A stretch of DNA of 64,000 nt from Curtobacterium flaccumfaciens (GCF_004361695.1 NZ_SNVW01000001.1:124001-188000), one strand, 5' to 3'. Positions 25,130 through 34,990 are shown, numbered from the stretch's first letter. The notes: generated from the letters alone by a model not told the origin. Program-made: numbers and translations.

Positions 25130-25696
25130 ATGGCCACCGACTGGATCGCGTTGCAGGCCCTCGCGGCAGCCGAGTTCGGCCGCCGCGTCGCCGCAGTGAC
25201 GGACTGGGACGCCTCGACGCCCGACTCCGAGTGGACGACCCGCGACCTCGTCCGGCACGTCGTGGCCGAGCAGCGCTGGATCCCGAAGCTCCTCACCGGC
25301 TGCGACTACGCCCAGGCCGAGGCCGACCTCGAGGAGGTCGGCGACGACCTCCTGGCCGAGTGGGCGAAGTTCGCCACTGCGGCGACAGAGGCGTGGAGGA
25401 ATTCGCCCGCTGACACACCCGTGCACCTCGCCACGGACGTCGTCCCCGCCGCGCAGTACCTCACCGAGCAAACCAGCGACATCACGATCCACACGTGGGA
25501 CCTCGCACGGGCGACAGGAGCGGACGAGCAGCTGCCGGACGAGCTCGTCGAGGCCGTGTGGGAGCACTTCCAGCCACAGATCGAGCACCTCGCGGCCACC
25601 GGGCTCTACGCCGCTCCGGTGGACGTCGACGAGGACGCCCCGCTCCAGGTCCGTCTGCTCGCCGTCACAGGCCGCGATGCCAGGGTGAAGGCATGA
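25130..25696 (+). CDS. TIGR03086 family protein (mycothiol-dependent/DinB-like)
   Basis: 188 residues of the actinobacterial TIGR03086 branch of the DinB/mycothiol-maleylpyruvate-isomerase fold. TTRDLVRHVVAEQRW and SDITIHTWDLARATG carry the three histidines that usually bind the metal. Likely a thiol-dependent transferase or detoxification enzyme; substrate unknown. AGAGGAG lies 8 nt before the ATG. The stop overlaps the following aldo/keto reductase by 4 bp, so the two are co-expressed and may act on the same compound (inference). Confidence 0.88.
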   Translation: MATDWIALQALAAAEFGRRVAAVTDWDASTPDSEWTTRDLVRHVVAEQRWIPKLLTGCDYAQAEADLEEVGDDLLAEWAKFATAATEAWRNSPADTPVHLATDVVPAAQYLTEQTSDITIHTWDLARATGADEQLPDELVEAVWEHFQPQIEHLAATGLYAAPVDVDEDAPLQVRLLAVTGRDARVKA

Positions 25697-26757
25697 CCGC
25701 AGCAGACGCAGCAGCAACGGACGCCACGGCCGCAGCAGCACCAGACGCACCCGCCACAGGCGCACCGGCGACCGCACCCACCACGCGACTCGGCACCACC
25801 GGCCTCGAGATCAGCCGCGTCATCCTCGGCATGATGTCCTACGGCGACCCCGACCGCGGCGCCCACGCGTGGAGCGTCGGCATCGACGAGGCCCGCCCCT
25901 TCGTCCGCCGGGCCTTCGACGCCGGCATCACCACGTTCGACACCGCCAACGTGTACTCCGCCGGCAGCAGCGAGGAGATCACCGGCACCCTCCTCAAGGA
26001 GCTCGCCCCGCGCGAGGAGGTCCAGGTCTTCACGAAGGTCTTCAACCGGATGCGCCCGGGCCGGAACGGCGCCGGGCTGTCCCGCGCGGCGATCATGCAC
26101 GAGATCGACGCTTCGCTGACCCGCCTCGGCACGGACTACGTCGACCTGTACCAGATCCACCGCTTCGACCTGAACACCCCGGTCGAGGAGACGATGGAGG
26201 CCCTGCACGACGTCGTGAAGTCCGGCAAGGCCCGCTACATCGGCGCGAGCAGCATGTGGGCGTGGCAGTTCGCCGAGATGCAGCACGTCGCCGAGCTGCA
26301 CGGCTGGACGAAGTTCGTCGCGATGCAGGACCAGTACAACCTCCTCGAACGCGAGGAAGAGCGCGAGATGCACCCGTTCTGCGCCCACACCGGCGTCGGC
26401 GTGATCCCGTGGAGCCCCCTCGCCCGCGGCAAGCTGACCCGCCCGTGGGATGCGAGCGGGTCCGGTTCGCGCGCGGACACCGACGAGTTCGGCAAGACCC
26501 TCTACCGCCAGGACGAGGACGCGAACCGTGCGATCGTCGACGCGGTGCAGCAGGTCGCCGAGGCCCACGACGCGAGCATGGCCCAGGTCGCCCTGGCCTG
26601 GGTGATGCAGCAGGACGCGGTGTCCGCACCGATCGTCGGCGCGACGAAGGAGCACCACATCGACGACGCGGTGGCCGCGGCGTCGCTCACGCTCACCGAC
26701 GACGAGGTCGCGCGACTCGAGTCCGCGTACACACCCCGGGTGCCGTCCGGTTTCTGA
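25693..26757 (+). CDS. Aldo/keto reductase
   Basis: 354 residues. Tetrad D83 and Y88 (FDTANVYSA), K115 (VFTKVFN), H156 (YQIHRFD). TTRLGTTGLEISRVILGMM starts the barrel after a 30-residue Ala/Thr/Pro-rich extension that the family does not need. WSPLARGKLTRPW and the NADPH-binding APIVGATKEHH are present. Reduces aldehydes or ketones; substrate unknown. Translationally coupled to the TIGR03086 gene (ATGA). Confidence 0.9.
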   Translation: MTAADAAATDATAAAAPDAPATGAPATAPTTRLGTTGLEISRVILGMMSYGDPDRGAHAWSVGIDEARPFVRRAFDAGITTFDTANVYSAGSSEEITGTLLKELAPREEVQVFTKVFNRMRPGRNGAGLSRAAIMHEIDASLTRLGTDYVDLYQIHRFDLNTPVEETMEALHDVVKSGKARYIGASSMWAWQFAEMQHVAELHGWTKFVAMQDQYNLLEREEEREMHPFCAHTGVGVIPWSPLARGKLTRPWDASGSGSRADTDEFGKTLYRQDEDANRAIVDAVQQVAEAHDASMAQVALAWVMQQDAVSAPIVGATKEHHIDDAVAAASLTLTDDEVARLESAYTPRVPSGF

Positions 26758-26767
26758 CGTGACCGGC

Positions 26768-26877
26768 TGACGGCCTGGAGGCGCGGTGCCAGCTGGCCCA
26801 CCTCCCTCGCAGGCTCGGTCGGCGCGCCCCGCGTGACGCTGGCGCGTCACCGCTGCGCGGAGCGCGCCAGGCCGTCA
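26768..26877. repeat. Interrupted family A repeat between convergent genes
   Basis: The left arm plus centre (GGCCTGGAGGCGCGGTGCC followed by AGCTGG, 26768-26796) is the same as in the perfect 6004-6053 copy. The matching right arm is replaced by ~70 bp of unrelated sequence, and only its outer end CCAGGCCGTCA (26867-26877) remains. That end supplies the stop codon of the MpaB-type gene. Confidence 0.65.
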
Positions 26878-27825
26878 GACGGTTGCGTCCACTTCGCCGG
26901 ACGCGCGTCGCTCGTCGTCCGCACGTCGGAGTCGCGCGATGCGCGTGAGCGCTGCGCGCTCCGTCCCGGGCTGGTGGCCGAGCACCGCGCCGATGCCGTC
27001 GAGCACGACCCCCGCCGTCTTCCGCACCGGGAACTCGACCGGACCGAGGCCGGGGGTCCGCAGACCGAGCATCGACCGGTGCGCCGGGTCGAGGGAGGCG
27101 ACCGCGCCGTCGAACAGTGCGCGGTACCCGGGCCGGAGCAGCCGCGCGACGGGTGGGTCCTTGATGAACCGGACGACGTCCTTCGTGCGGGCGGTCACCG
27201 CGAGTTCGCCCCGGTCGAGGTAGCCGTTCATCTGCGCGCGGAGGTCCGCGTCGGTCTCCGGTGCGTCCTCGACGCCCATCAGCCGGCCGGCGATCGCCCA
27301 CTCGCGGACGTACACGTCCGGGCCGCCGGGGATCGGGTCACCCCAGAGCTGGGCGCTGCGGAGGAACGCGTCGGTGAAGGCGAGGTGCACCCAGCGCGCC
27401 AGGTCGGGGTCGTTCGCGGCGTACGGTCGGGAGACGCCGTGCCCGTCGACGTACTCGCCGCGGACCCGTTCGTGGAGTTTCCGGACCCAGTTGCTGGCGT
27501 TCGTGGCGGCTGCGGTGTCGCCGTGGGACACCGTGTAGATCCAGCGGATCGTGCCGGCGAGGCGTCCGAACGGGTCCTCGCGGTAGCGGGAGTGGTCGGC
27601 GACGCCCGCGAGCGCCCCCGGGTGCAGCGCCTGGACGAGCAGCGCGCGGACCCCGGCGAGGATCGTCTGCTTGCCGCCGTGCACCGACCAGGTCGCGGAA
27701 CCGGGGCCGAAGAACCCGGCGTCGGTGCCCTGCTCGAGCTCGTCGATCCAGGCCGGCCGTTCCGTGGCACCGCCCGTGAACGTGTCGTTGAGACGGGAGC
27801 GGAAGGCGTCGGAGACGGAGGGCAT
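26875..27825 (-). CDS. Oxygenase MpaB family protein (DUF2236)
   Basis: 316 residues of the latex-clearing-protein/MpaB family of haem b oxygenases. TWSVHGGKQTILAGVRALL and VQALHPGALAGVADHSRY are diagnostic, with the family's conserved HP and Arg residues; YVREWAIAGRLMG follows. Substrate unknown. ATG 27825 has no Shine-Dalgarno, and GACGAT lies 6 nt upstream (27832-27837), suggesting a leaderless transcript. Its stop codon lies in a family A repeat remnant. Divergent from the acyl-CoA ligase. Confidence 0.85.
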   Translation of the reverse strand: MPSVSDAFRSRLNDTFTGGATERPAWIDELEQGTDAGFFGPGSATWSVHGGKQTILAGVRALLVQALHPGALAGVADHSRYREDPFGRLAGTIRWIYTVSHGDTAAATNASNWVRKLHERVRGEYVDGHGVSRPYAANDPDLARWVHLAFTDAFLRSAQLWGDPIPGGPDVYVREWAIAGRLMGVEDAPETDADLRAQMNGYLDRGELAVTARTKDVVRFIKDPPVARLLRPGYRALFDGAVASLDPAHRSMLGLRTPGLGPVEFPVRKTAGVVLDGIGAVLGHQPGTERAALTRIARLRRADDERRASGEVDATV

Positions 27826-27897
27826 GGCGCCATCGTCCGTCCCGCCCCTGACAGTGCGCCGGGGGTGCGCTTCCCAGGCGCTGCCCGGGCGGCCCGC

Positions 27898-27903
27898 TAG
27901 GTT
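27898..27903 (+). promoter_or_regulatory. -10 hexamer TAGGTT, leaderless-type
   Basis: Ends 7 nt before the GTG start of the acyl-CoA ligase, which has no ribosome-binding site. Confidence 0.5.
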
Positions 27904-27910
27904 GGTCCGC

Positions 27911-29593
27911 GTGAGCATCGACACGCCTCGTCCCTGGCTTGCCTCGTACGCCCCGGGGGTCCCGCACGACATCGAGGAGCCCACGGGTTCCCTCTCCGAC
28001 ATCGTGGAGGAGTCCGCACGGCGGTTCCCGAAGCAGGTCGCCCTCGAGTTCTTCGGCCGCACGACGACGTACGCCGAGCTCGAGGAGCAGATCCTCCGCG
28101 CGGCGAACGGCCTCCGGAAGCTCGGCGTCTCCGCCGGCGACCGGGTCGCCATCGTCCTGCCGAACTGCCCCCAGCACGTGGTGGCGTTCTACGCGGTGCT
28201 GCGGCTCGGGGCGATCGTCGTCGAGCACAACCCGCTCTACACGCCGCGGGAGCTCCGCCACCAGTTCGAGGACCACGGCGCCAAGGTCGCGATCGCCTGG
28301 GACAAGTCCGTCGCCACGCTGCAGGACTTCCCCGCCGACGTGGCGCTCGACGCGATCGTGTCGGTCGACCTCACCCGGGCGATGCCCCGCGCCACCCGGG
28401 TCGCCCTGGCACTGCCGGTCGCGAAGGCCCGCGAGTCCCGCGCGAAGCTGACCACGAAGGTCCGCGGCACGACCAGGTGGGACGACGTCGCGTCGAACCG
28501 GAAGCTGTCGAAGCGGCACCCGCGCCCGGCGACCGAGGAAATCGCCCTCATCCAGTACACGTCCGGCACCACCGGCGTGCCGAAGGGGGCCGTGCTGAGC
28601 CACCGCAACCTGCTGGCCAACGCCACGCAGGCCCGGCTCTGGGTGCCGCAGATCCGTCGCGGCGACAACGTCGTCTACGCCGTCCTGCCGATGTTCCACG
28701 CGTACGGCCTCACGCTGTGCCTGACCTTCGCGATGAGCATGGCCTCGCGGCTGGTGCTCTTCCCCGCGTTCGACCCGGCGCTCGTCCTCAAGGCGATGAA
28801 GAAGCACCCGCCGACGTTCCTGCCGGCCGTCCCGCCGATCTACACGCGGCTGCAGCACGCCGCGGACTCGGCGAAGGTCTCGCTCGAGGGGATCGAGATC
28901 GGCATCTCCGGCGCGATGCCGCTGTCGCAGGACGTCGTCGAGCCGTGGGAGGCCCGCACCGGCGGCTACCTCGTCGAGGGCTACGGCCTGTCCGAGTGCT
29001 CCCCTGTGCTCATGGCGAACCCGGTCTCCCCGGCCCGCCGGCTCGGGGCGATCGGGCTGCCGCTGTCCTCCACCGAGGCGCGTGTGGTGGACCCGGACGA
29101 CTCCACGAAGGTGCTCGGCACCGACGAGGCCGGCGAGCTGCAGGTGCGCGGACCTCAGGTGTTCCGCGGGTACTGGGGCAAGGCCGAGGCCACCGACGAG
29201 GTCTTCACGCCCGACGGCTGGTTCCGCACCGGCGACATCGTGTCCATCGACGCGGACGGCTACGTCAAGATCGTCGACCGGCTCAAGGAACTCATCATCA
29301 CCGGCGGCTTCAACGTCTCCCCGTCCGAGGTCGAGGACGCCCTGCTCAAGCACCCCAGCGTCCGCGAGGTCGCGGTCGTCGGGATCACGCAGGCCGGCAA
29401 CGAGCAGGTCGTCGCCGCGGTCGTGCCGAAGGACCCGGGGACGTTCGACGCCGAAGCGCTCCGGAGCTGGTCGCGCGAGCACCTGGCGGCGTACAAGGTG
29501 CCGCGGCGGATCGTCGTGGTCGAGGACCTGCCGCGCTCGATGATCGGCAAGGTGCTGCGGCGGAAGGTGCGCGACCAGATCCTCGGCGACTGA
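27911..29593 (+). CDS. Long-chain fatty acid--CoA ligase (FadD-like AMP-forming)
   Basis: 560 residues of the ANL superfamily. ATP-binding loop YTSGTTGVPKGAVLSHRN, then MLPMFHAYGL-type motif (LPMFHAYGLTLCL), GYGLSECSPV (A5), WFRTGDIVSIDADGYVKIVDR (A7-A8) and C-terminal RSMIGKVLRRKVRD with the catalytic Lys. It activates fatty acids to acyl-CoA with ATP. Chain-length preference is not visible. GTG start at 27911 preceded by a -10-like hexamer rather than a ribosome site. Confidence 0.93.
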   Translation: MSIDTPRPWLASYAPGVPHDIEEPTGSLSDIVEESARRFPKQVALEFFGRTTTYAELEEQILRAANGLRKLGVSAGDRVAIVLPNCPQHVVAFYAVLRLGAIVVEHNPLYTPRELRHQFEDHGAKVAIAWDKSVATLQDFPADVALDAIVSVDLTRAMPRATRVALALPVAKARESRAKLTTKVRGTTRWDDVASNRKLSKRHPRPATEEIALIQYTSGTTGVPKGAVLSHRNLLANATQARLWVPQIRRGDNVVYAVLPMFHAYGLTLCLTFAMSMASRLVLFPAFDPALVLKAMKKHPPTFLPAVPPIYTRLQHAADSAKVSLEGIEIGISGAMPLSQDVVEPWEARTGGYLVEGYGLSECSPVLMANPVSPARRLGAIGLPLSSTEARVVDPDDSTKVLGTDEAGELQVRGPQVFRGYWGKAEATDEVFTPDGWFRTGDIVSIDADGYVKIVDRLKELIITGGFNVSPSEVEDALLKHPSVREVAVVGITQAGNEQVVAAVVPKDPGTFDAEALRSWSREHLAAYKVPRRIVVVEDLPRSMIGKVLRRKVRDQILGD

Positions 29594-29599
29594 CCGTAG

Positions 29600-29665
29600 C
29601 GACGCCAGGCGGCACCAGCCGACGCCGGGCGGCACCCGGCGACGCCCGCCGGGCTCAGGCGACGT
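29600..29665. repeat. 20-bp tandem repeat, three units
   Basis: Units begin at 29600, 29620 and 29640 (CGACGCCAGGCGGCACCAGC and variants) with a fourth start at 29660. They fill the gap between the convergent ligase and epimerase genes and cross the epimerase stop codon (29655-29657). Confidence 0.65.
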
Positions 29666-30749
29666 CGAGCACCGGCACGTCCTGCGTCGCCATCCACTCG
29701 AGCAGCCGAGCGATGCCGGCCTCCGGGTCGACCAGCGGCACGTAGCCGAGCGCGTCCCGAGCCGCCGACACGTCCGCGAACGCCGCGCGCACGTCCCCGA
29801 GCCGGTACTGCCCGGTCACCCGGGGTGCCGGAGCCCCCGCCTGCGCCGCGACGACCGCGGCGAGCTCGAGCAGCGTCATCGGGCTGCCGGAGCCGATGTC
29901 GACCGTCCGGGTACCGTCCGCACTCGAGCGGGTGGCAGCTGCCAGCGCCGAGACCACGTCGTCGACGAAGACGAAGTCCCGCGTGATCGAGCCGTCCTCG
30001 TACACCGGGATCGGTCGCCGCTCCCGTGCCAGACGCCCGAACAGGCTGACGATGCCGGTGTACGGGTTCGACAGGGACTGGCCGGGGCCGTACACGTTCT
30101 GCAGGCGCAGCACGCTGAGGGGGACGCCGTGCGCCGAGGCCCACGCGTGCAGCACGTGCTCCTGGGCGAGCTTCGTCGCCGCGTAGACGTTCGACGGCCG
30201 GGGCTGGGTGACCGCGGCGGTGTGCGCGAGGGGCCGCACGGCCTGGCCGGCGTGGTCGCCGGGAGCGCTCGGGTCCCACTGCGCCCGGTCCAGCTGGTGC
30301 ACGTCGCGCGCGTCCGCCACGAACCGTTCGCCGTCGTCGGTGGCCCACTCGCCCTCGCCGTAGACGGCCCGCGACGACGCCAGGACGAAGCGGTCCGGCG
30401 TGTGTCCGGCCCGGTGCAGGCCGTCGAGGAGCTCGCTCGTGCCGACGACGTTCACCCGGGTGTGGCGGCTCGCCTCGGTCAGCGACTGCCCGGTGCCGGT
30501 CTCGGCGGCGAGGTGCACGACCACGTGGGGGCGCACCGTGCGGAGCACCGCGTCCCACATCGTCGGGACGGTGACGTCGAACGGGATCGCGGTGATGCCG
30601 CCGGGCAGCAGCGGCCACCCGCCGGTGTGCACCTGCGGGTGCAGCACGTCGAGCAGGACGACGTCGTCGCCCGCGGCGGCGAGACGGGTGGCGAGCCGGG
30701 AGCCGATGAAGCCGGCGCCTCCGGTGATCAGGACGGTGCGGGTGGTCAT
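29655..30749 (-). CDS. NAD-dependent epimerase/dehydratase
   Basis: 364-residue extended short-chain dehydrogenase. TVLITGGAGFIGSRLA is the dinucleotide-binding glycine motif. Catalytic YAATK (YxxxK) follows SNV; HLAAETGTGQS and RLQNVYGPGQ are typical of nucleotide-sugar epimerases/dehydratases. Probably makes or interconverts a nucleotide sugar for the adjacent glycosyltransferase, whose stop overlaps this ATG by 4 bp. GGAGAGGAGG precedes the start. Exact reaction unknown. Confidence 0.9.
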   Translation of the reverse strand: MTTRTVLITGGAGFIGSRLATRLAAAGDDVVLLDVLHPQVHTGGWPLLPGGITAIPFDVTVPTMWDAVLRTVRPHVVVHLAAETGTGQSLTEASRHTRVNVVGTSELLDGLHRAGHTPDRFVLASSRAVYGEGEWATDDGERFVADARDVHQLDRAQWDPSAPGDHAGQAVRPLAHTAAVTQPRPSNVYAATKLAQEHVLHAWASAHGVPLSVLRLQNVYGPGQSLSNPYTGIVSLFGRLARERRPIPVYEDGSITRDFVFVDDVVSALAAATRSSADGTRTVDIGSGSPMTLLELAAVVAAQAGAPAPRVTGQYRLGDVRAAFADVSAARDALGYVPLVDPEAGIARLLEWMATQDVPVLDVA

Positions 30750-31777
30750 GATGCCTCCTCTCCGGTGAGCAGGACGCGCTCATCGATGGTGTCGTAGACG
30801 CTCGGGTCGGCGCCGAACTTGCGGGCGAACGGGTGCGGGGAGGCCAGGAGCATCGGCACGTCCTCCACGGTGAAGACGTCGGGTCGCCCCGATCGGTGGT
30901 CGGACCAGCGGATGGTGTGGAGCGCCGCGTGCTCGACCCGGACGGTCGGGTCGTTGCCGAGGACGGTCGACGTGAACGCCTCGACGGGGATCACGGTCCG
31001 TTCGAAGTACCGCACGAGCCCGGGGTCGGCACGCACACGGTCGACGACGGAGCGCATCGCCCGGCGGTCCAGGGCGAACCAGCAGCTCGTGTACCAGCAG
31101 CGCTCGCCGGGGCCGAACGGTGTGCGGAGGGTTCGGACACCGATCTTGGCCAGCACGTCCACCTCGGGCTTCGCGGCGGACAGCCGGACGGGCAGTCCGT
31201 GCACCCGGAGGCGGTGCGACGCGACGGCGAACGCACGGTCCAGCAGCGCGCCGACCGGCCGGGGCAGCCGGCCGCCGAGCCGGAGGTCCGGGATCGCGTA
31301 CCACCGGAACCGGTAGCGCTGGTGGACCTCGGCGCGGAGCTCGGGGTCGGGGACCTCGTCGATCGGCCACGACTCGAGCAGGGCGTTCGTGCCGCGGTCC
31401 GTGGCGCCCTGCAGCCGGTCGCGCAGTTCACGGAGCGGCGCCGTCGGGTGGTCCTGCTCCGACAGCAGCATCACCCAGTCGACGTCGAGCGTGTCGAGGA
31501 TCCACGAGAACACGCGCCACCGCGCCCGTTCGAGCGTGAGGTCACCCCATCCGATGCGCTCCAGGCTGAGCAGCACGTGCACGCCGAGGTCCTGCAGGGC
31601 CTCGCGGGGCACCGGGTGGAACGTCTCGTCGTGCTGCACGACGATCTCGGCGTCGGGGTCGCCGGTCCGCAGCGCCGCGACGAGGCGGAGCAACTGGGTG
31701 CCGTCGCCGTACGACGTGATGAAGTACGCGAGCCGCAGTGGTGCGCGGTCCTCGGTGGGGACGTGGTGCTCGGACAT
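30746..31777 (-). CDS. GT14-like (core-2/I-branching) glycosyltransferase
   Basis: 343 residues. RLAYFITSYGDGTQLLRLVAAL at the start, VVQHDETF, then WVMLLSEQDHP and the NDPTVRVEH region match the beta-1,6-N-acetylglucosaminyltransferase-like (GT14) family found in bacteria. No membrane segment. It probably adds a sugar, perhaps N-acetylglucosamine, to a surface glycan; the acceptor is unknown. Coupled to the epimerase downstream. GAGG lies about 10 nt before the ATG. Confidence 0.75.
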   Translation of the reverse strand: MSEHHVPTEDRAPLRLAYFITSYGDGTQLLRLVAALRTGDPDAEIVVQHDETFHPVPREALQDLGVHVLLSLERIGWGDLTLERARWRVFSWILDTLDVDWVMLLSEQDHPTAPLRELRDRLQGATDRGTNALLESWPIDEVPDPELRAEVHQRYRFRWYAIPDLRLGGRLPRPVGALLDRAFAVASHRLRVHGLPVRLSAAKPEVDVLAKIGVRTLRTPFGPGERCWYTSCWFALDRRAMRSVVDRVRADPGLVRYFERTVIPVEAFTSTVLGNDPTVRVEHAALHTIRWSDHRSGRPDVFTVEDVPMLLASPHPFARKFGADPSVYDTIDERVLLTGEEAS

Positions 31778-31843
31778 CTTCGCGTTCCTCGCAGGACGAT
31801 GGAGCCGGCTGATCGCGGTCGGGCGCCGCGGTGCAGTCAGTAT

Positions 31844-31859
31844 CTGTGCGCGCGCACAG
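31844..31859. promoter_or_regulatory. Perfect 16-bp palindrome upstream of the GT14 gene
   Basis: CTGTGCGCGCGCACAG. A near-identical site (CTGTACGCGCGCACAG) lies at 42232-42247, in front of the AraC-type regulator gene. Candidate shared operator. Confidence 0.45.
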
Positions 31860-31908
31860 CCACGTCGACGGAGACGTCCGCACTTCCGATGCGGGAAACC
31901 GCACCGGC

Positions 31909-32023
31909 GCGGACGAGCCGGATCCCGCGGTCGCGCGGGGAACGCGGACGAGCCGGGCCCGCAGTCGCGCGGGAACACGGACGCGCCGGATCCCGCGGGC
32001 GCGCGGGGAACGCGGACGGCCGG
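31909..32023. repeat. 33-35-bp tandem repeat, over three units
   Basis: Units start at 31909 (35 bp), 31944 (33 bp), 31977 (35 bp) and 32012 (partial), built on GCGGACGAGCCGGATCCCGC. The array sits between the EamA stop and the GT14 promoter. The 31778-32025 gap has no gene. Confidence 0.75.
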
Positions 32024-32025
32024 CG

Positions 32026-32994
32026 TCAGCGAGCGCGACGGGCCGGCAGCGCGAGGAGCGCCAGCCCGACCACCACGAGCCCGATGCCCGCCCAGCCGAG
32101 CACGCCCAGGTGCTCCCCCACGACGAGGACGGCGAGCACCGCGGCCACGACCGGTTCGAGCAGCGACAGCAGCGTCGCGACCGAGGCGCTGACGCTCCGC
32201 AGTCCGAACGCGTACAGCGAGTGCCCGAGCACCGTCGGCACGAGCGCGAGGTACAGGAACACCGGCCAGTGCGCGGGCACGCCGAGGTGGTCGTGCCCGC
32301 CGACCACCGCGAGGACGACGAGCGGCACCGCGGCCAGCCCGAACACCGCCCCGACGAGCCCGCGCCCGTCCGACCGGGTCCGGGCGCCACGGACCGGCGG
32401 CGTCGCCTGCATCCCCCGCGCCACCGACCACGAGTAGAGCGCGTAGGTGAGTCCGGCGAGGAGCGCGCTGCCGAGCCCGAGCACGAGGGAGCCGTCCGCG
32501 TGGGACCCCTCCGACCGCGCGAGCGTCACGACGACCATGCCGACCACGCTCACCAGGGTGGCGACGACCCACCTGGGCGTGACGCGCCTCCTGTCGGACG
32601 CCCACTCGACCAGCCCGGCGAACACCGGGGACGACCCGATCGCGACGGTCGTGCCCAACGCGACGCCCGCGTCGGCGAGGGCCGCGTAGAAGGCGACCGC
32701 GTAGACGACGAGCGAGGCCGCGCCGAGCAGCACCCAGCCGCGGGTGCCGCGCCGTGCGATCGCGCGCAGGGTGCCGCGGCCGGCGGCAGCGGCGAGCACG
32801 AGGCCGCCGAGCCCGAACGTCACCGCCCCGAAGACGAACGCGGGCACGCCGGGCGCGAAGTGCGTCGCCGTCCCGGTGGTCCCCCAGACGGCGGCGGCGA
32901 CGACCACGGCCGCGGCACCACCCACAGACCGTCGCGCGTCCGGTGCGGACGCGGCGGACCGGGAGGCACGACCGACGCCCGCAGGACCCGTCAC
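32026..32994 (-). CDS. EamA family transporter (DMT superfamily)
   Basis: 322 residues, ten predicted hydrophobic segments in two EamA repeats. [17 protein letters not shown] opens repeat 1; the second repeat ends [23 protein letters not shown], the classic EamA C-terminal motif. Exports small metabolites or amino acids; substrate unknown. GTG start overlaps the stop of the APC permease by 4 bp. Confidence 0.9.
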   Translation of the reverse strand: MTGPAGVGRASRSAASAPDARRSVGGAAAVVVAAAVWGTTGTATHFAPGVPAFVFGAVTFGLGGLVLAAAAGRGTLRAIARRGTRGWVLLGAASLVVYAVAFYAALADAGVALGTTVAIGSSPVFAGLVEWASDRRRVTPRWVVATLVSVVGMVVVTLARSEGSHADGSLVLGLGSALLAGLTYALYSWSVARGMQATPPVRGARTRSDGRGLVGAVFGLAAVPLVVLAVVGGHDHLGVPAHWPVFLYLALVPTVLGHSLYAFGLRSVSASVATLLSLLEPVVAAVLAVLVVGEHLGVLGWAGIGLVVVGLALLALPARRAR

Positions 32995-34976
32995 GACACG
33001 TGGACGCTCGGTCGGCGGTTCACGTCGGGTTCCGCTTCGCGGAGGACCTCACGGGTGACGGGGGCCACGTCACCCGCACCGGTGAACACGAAGCGGATCG
33101 CGTTCCGGATCGGGCTGCCCTCGTTCCACTCGAAGTAGATGCTCGGCACGACGCCGGCGATGTCGCGGATCGCCAGCAGCGTGGACGCGATCGTGTTCGG
33201 CACGTTGCCGGAACGCACCTTGAGGACGCGGAAGCCGTGGATGACGTGCCCCTCGACGACGAGGTCCTCTTCGAAGTCGGACGAGTCGGCCGGCAGGACC
33301 TCGAGGAACATCGTCGGCACCCGTGCCGGGATGCCCGAGTCGCGCCGTTCCTCGCGCCCCTTCGACCGGTACGCCGCGGCGGTGCCCGCGCCGGGTTCGT
33401 TCGCGATGATGCAGACCGAGCTGAACTGGTCGGCGTCGGCCTCGACGAACTGGCGGGCGGTGGCGTCGAGCTCGATCGACGACGCGCGGAGCTCGAACGA
33501 GCGCCGGACGCGGGAGACGAGCGAGACCACGACGATGGCGATGATGAACACCGCGGCGATGCGGACGCCGTCCGGCCGTTCGATGACGTTCGCGACCGTG
33601 GTGTAGACGAACACGACCGAGATGACCCCGAAGGCGATCGTCCGCTTCTTCTGCTGCTTGCGGCGGGCCGACAGCGTCACCGCGACCGCGGCGCTCGTGA
33701 TGAGGACGAGCACGCCGGTGGCGTACGCGCCGCCCTGCGCATCGACGTTCGCGTCGAAGATGATCGTGATGACGAAGGCGATGAGGGTGAAGATGATGAC
33801 GAGCGGTCGCGTCGCCCGTGCCCACTGCGGTGCCATGCCGTAGCGCGGCAGGAAGCGCGGCACGAGGTTGAGGAGGCCGGCCATCGCGCTCGCCCCCGCG
33901 AACCACAGGATGGCCACGGTGGAGAAGTCGTAGACGGAGCCGAACACGCCGCCGAGGTACTCGTGCGCCAGGTACGCCAGCGCCCGGCCGTTCGCGCCGC
34001 CGCCCTGCTCGAACTCGCGCTGCGGGATGAGGAACGTCGTGACGATCGACGACGTGATGAGGAACGAGCTCATGATGACGGCCGCCACCGTGAGCAGCCG
34101 CTTCGTCCCGCGGATCCGCCCCTCGGGACGGGCGCTCGTGTCGTCCGAGGCGTCCCCGCGGACCTGGGGCATCACGGCGACGCCGGTCTCGAAGCCGGAC
34201 AGGCCGAGCGCGAGCTTCGGGAACACGATCAGGGCGATGCCGACCATCACGAGCGGGTTGCTGTGCTGCGCCGTGAGCCCGCTCCACCAGTCGCTCGCGA
34301 CCGTCGGGTGCTCGAAGACGTGCCAGAGCGCCACCACGATGACGATCGCGTTGAGCGCCAGGAAGACGCCGACGAGCACCACCGCGATGCCGATCGCCTC
34401 CTTGAAGCCGCGGAGGAACACCACGCCGAGCAGGAGCAGCAGCGCGAGCGTCAGCGGGACCGGGATCTCGGTGAACCAGTGCGGGGTGTACGGGTTCTCG
34501 GCGATGTGCGCCGTTGCGTCCGCCGCCGAGAGCGTCATCGTGATCATGAAGTCCGTCACCGCGAACCCGAGCAGGACGAGCACGAACAGCTTGCCCGCCC
34601 ACCACGGCAGCAGCTTCTCGAGCATCATGATCGAGCCCGCGCCCCGGAAGCTGTCCTGCGCCACCCGGCGGTAGACCGGCAGTGCCCCGAACAGGGTCAC
34701 GAGCACGAGGACGATCGTCGCGATCGGCGAGAGCAGCCCGGCCGCGAGCGCCGCGATGGCCGGCTGGTAGCCGAGCGTCGAGAAGTAGTCGACGCCGGTC
34801 AGGCACATGACCCGCCACCACGAGTGGGTCTTCTCGACCTCGACCTGGTGCGGCCCTTGGTGCGACGCCCCCTGGTCGGCCCCGTGGAGCATCCAGCGGC
34901 GCAGCCGGGTGCTGCGGTCGAGGGATGGCTCGGTCGCGTCGCGTTCCGCGGCCCGCTCGGCGTCTGTCGCGGTCAC
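32991..34976 (-). CDS. APC superfamily amino acid permease
   Basis: 661 residues: about 12 membrane segments (from [20 protein letters not shown] to about residue 470) followed by a ~190-residue cytoplasmic domain. This large form is common in actinobacteria. Substrate not identifiable. GTG start 34976 has no Shine-Dalgarno; TACGAT (34989-34984) is 7 nt upstream. Co-transcribed with the EamA exporter (4-bp overlap), perhaps as an uptake/export pair. Confidence 0.88.
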   Translation of the reverse strand: MTATDAERAAERDATEPSLDRSTRLRRWMLHGADQGASHQGPHQVEVEKTHSWWRVMCLTGVDYFSTLGYQPAIAALAAGLLSPIATIVLVLVTLFGALPVYRRVAQDSFRGAGSIMMLEKLLPWWAGKLFVLVLLGFAVTDFMITMTLSAADATAHIAENPYTPHWFTEIPVPLTLALLLLLGVVFLRGFKEAIGIAVVLVGVFLALNAIVIVVALWHVFEHPTVASDWWSGLTAQHSNPLVMVGIALIVFPKLALGLSGFETGVAVMPQVRGDASDDTSARPEGRIRGTKRLLTVAAVIMSSFLITSSIVTTFLIPQREFEQGGGANGRALAYLAHEYLGGVFGSVYDFSTVAILWFAGASAMAGLLNLVPRFLPRYGMAPQWARATRPLVIIFTLIAFVITIIFDANVDAQGGAYATGVLVLITSAAVAVTLSARRKQQKKRTIAFGVISVVFVYTTVANVIERPDGVRIAAVFIIAIVVVSLVSRVRRSFELRASSIELDATARQFVEADADQFSSVCIIANEPGAGTAAAYRSKGREERRDSGIPARVPTMFLEVLPADSSDFEEDLVVEGHVIHGFRVLKVRSGNVPNTIASTLLAIRDIAGVVPSIYFEWNEGSPIRNAIRFVFTGAGDVAPVTREVLREAEPDVNRRPSVHVS

Positions 34977-34983
34977 GGAGTCG

Positions 34984-34989
34984 ATCGTA
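34984..34989 (-). promoter_or_regulatory. -10 hexamer TACGAT, leaderless-type
   Basis: Seven nt before the GTG of the APC permease. Confidence 0.5.
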
Positions 34990-34990
34990 A

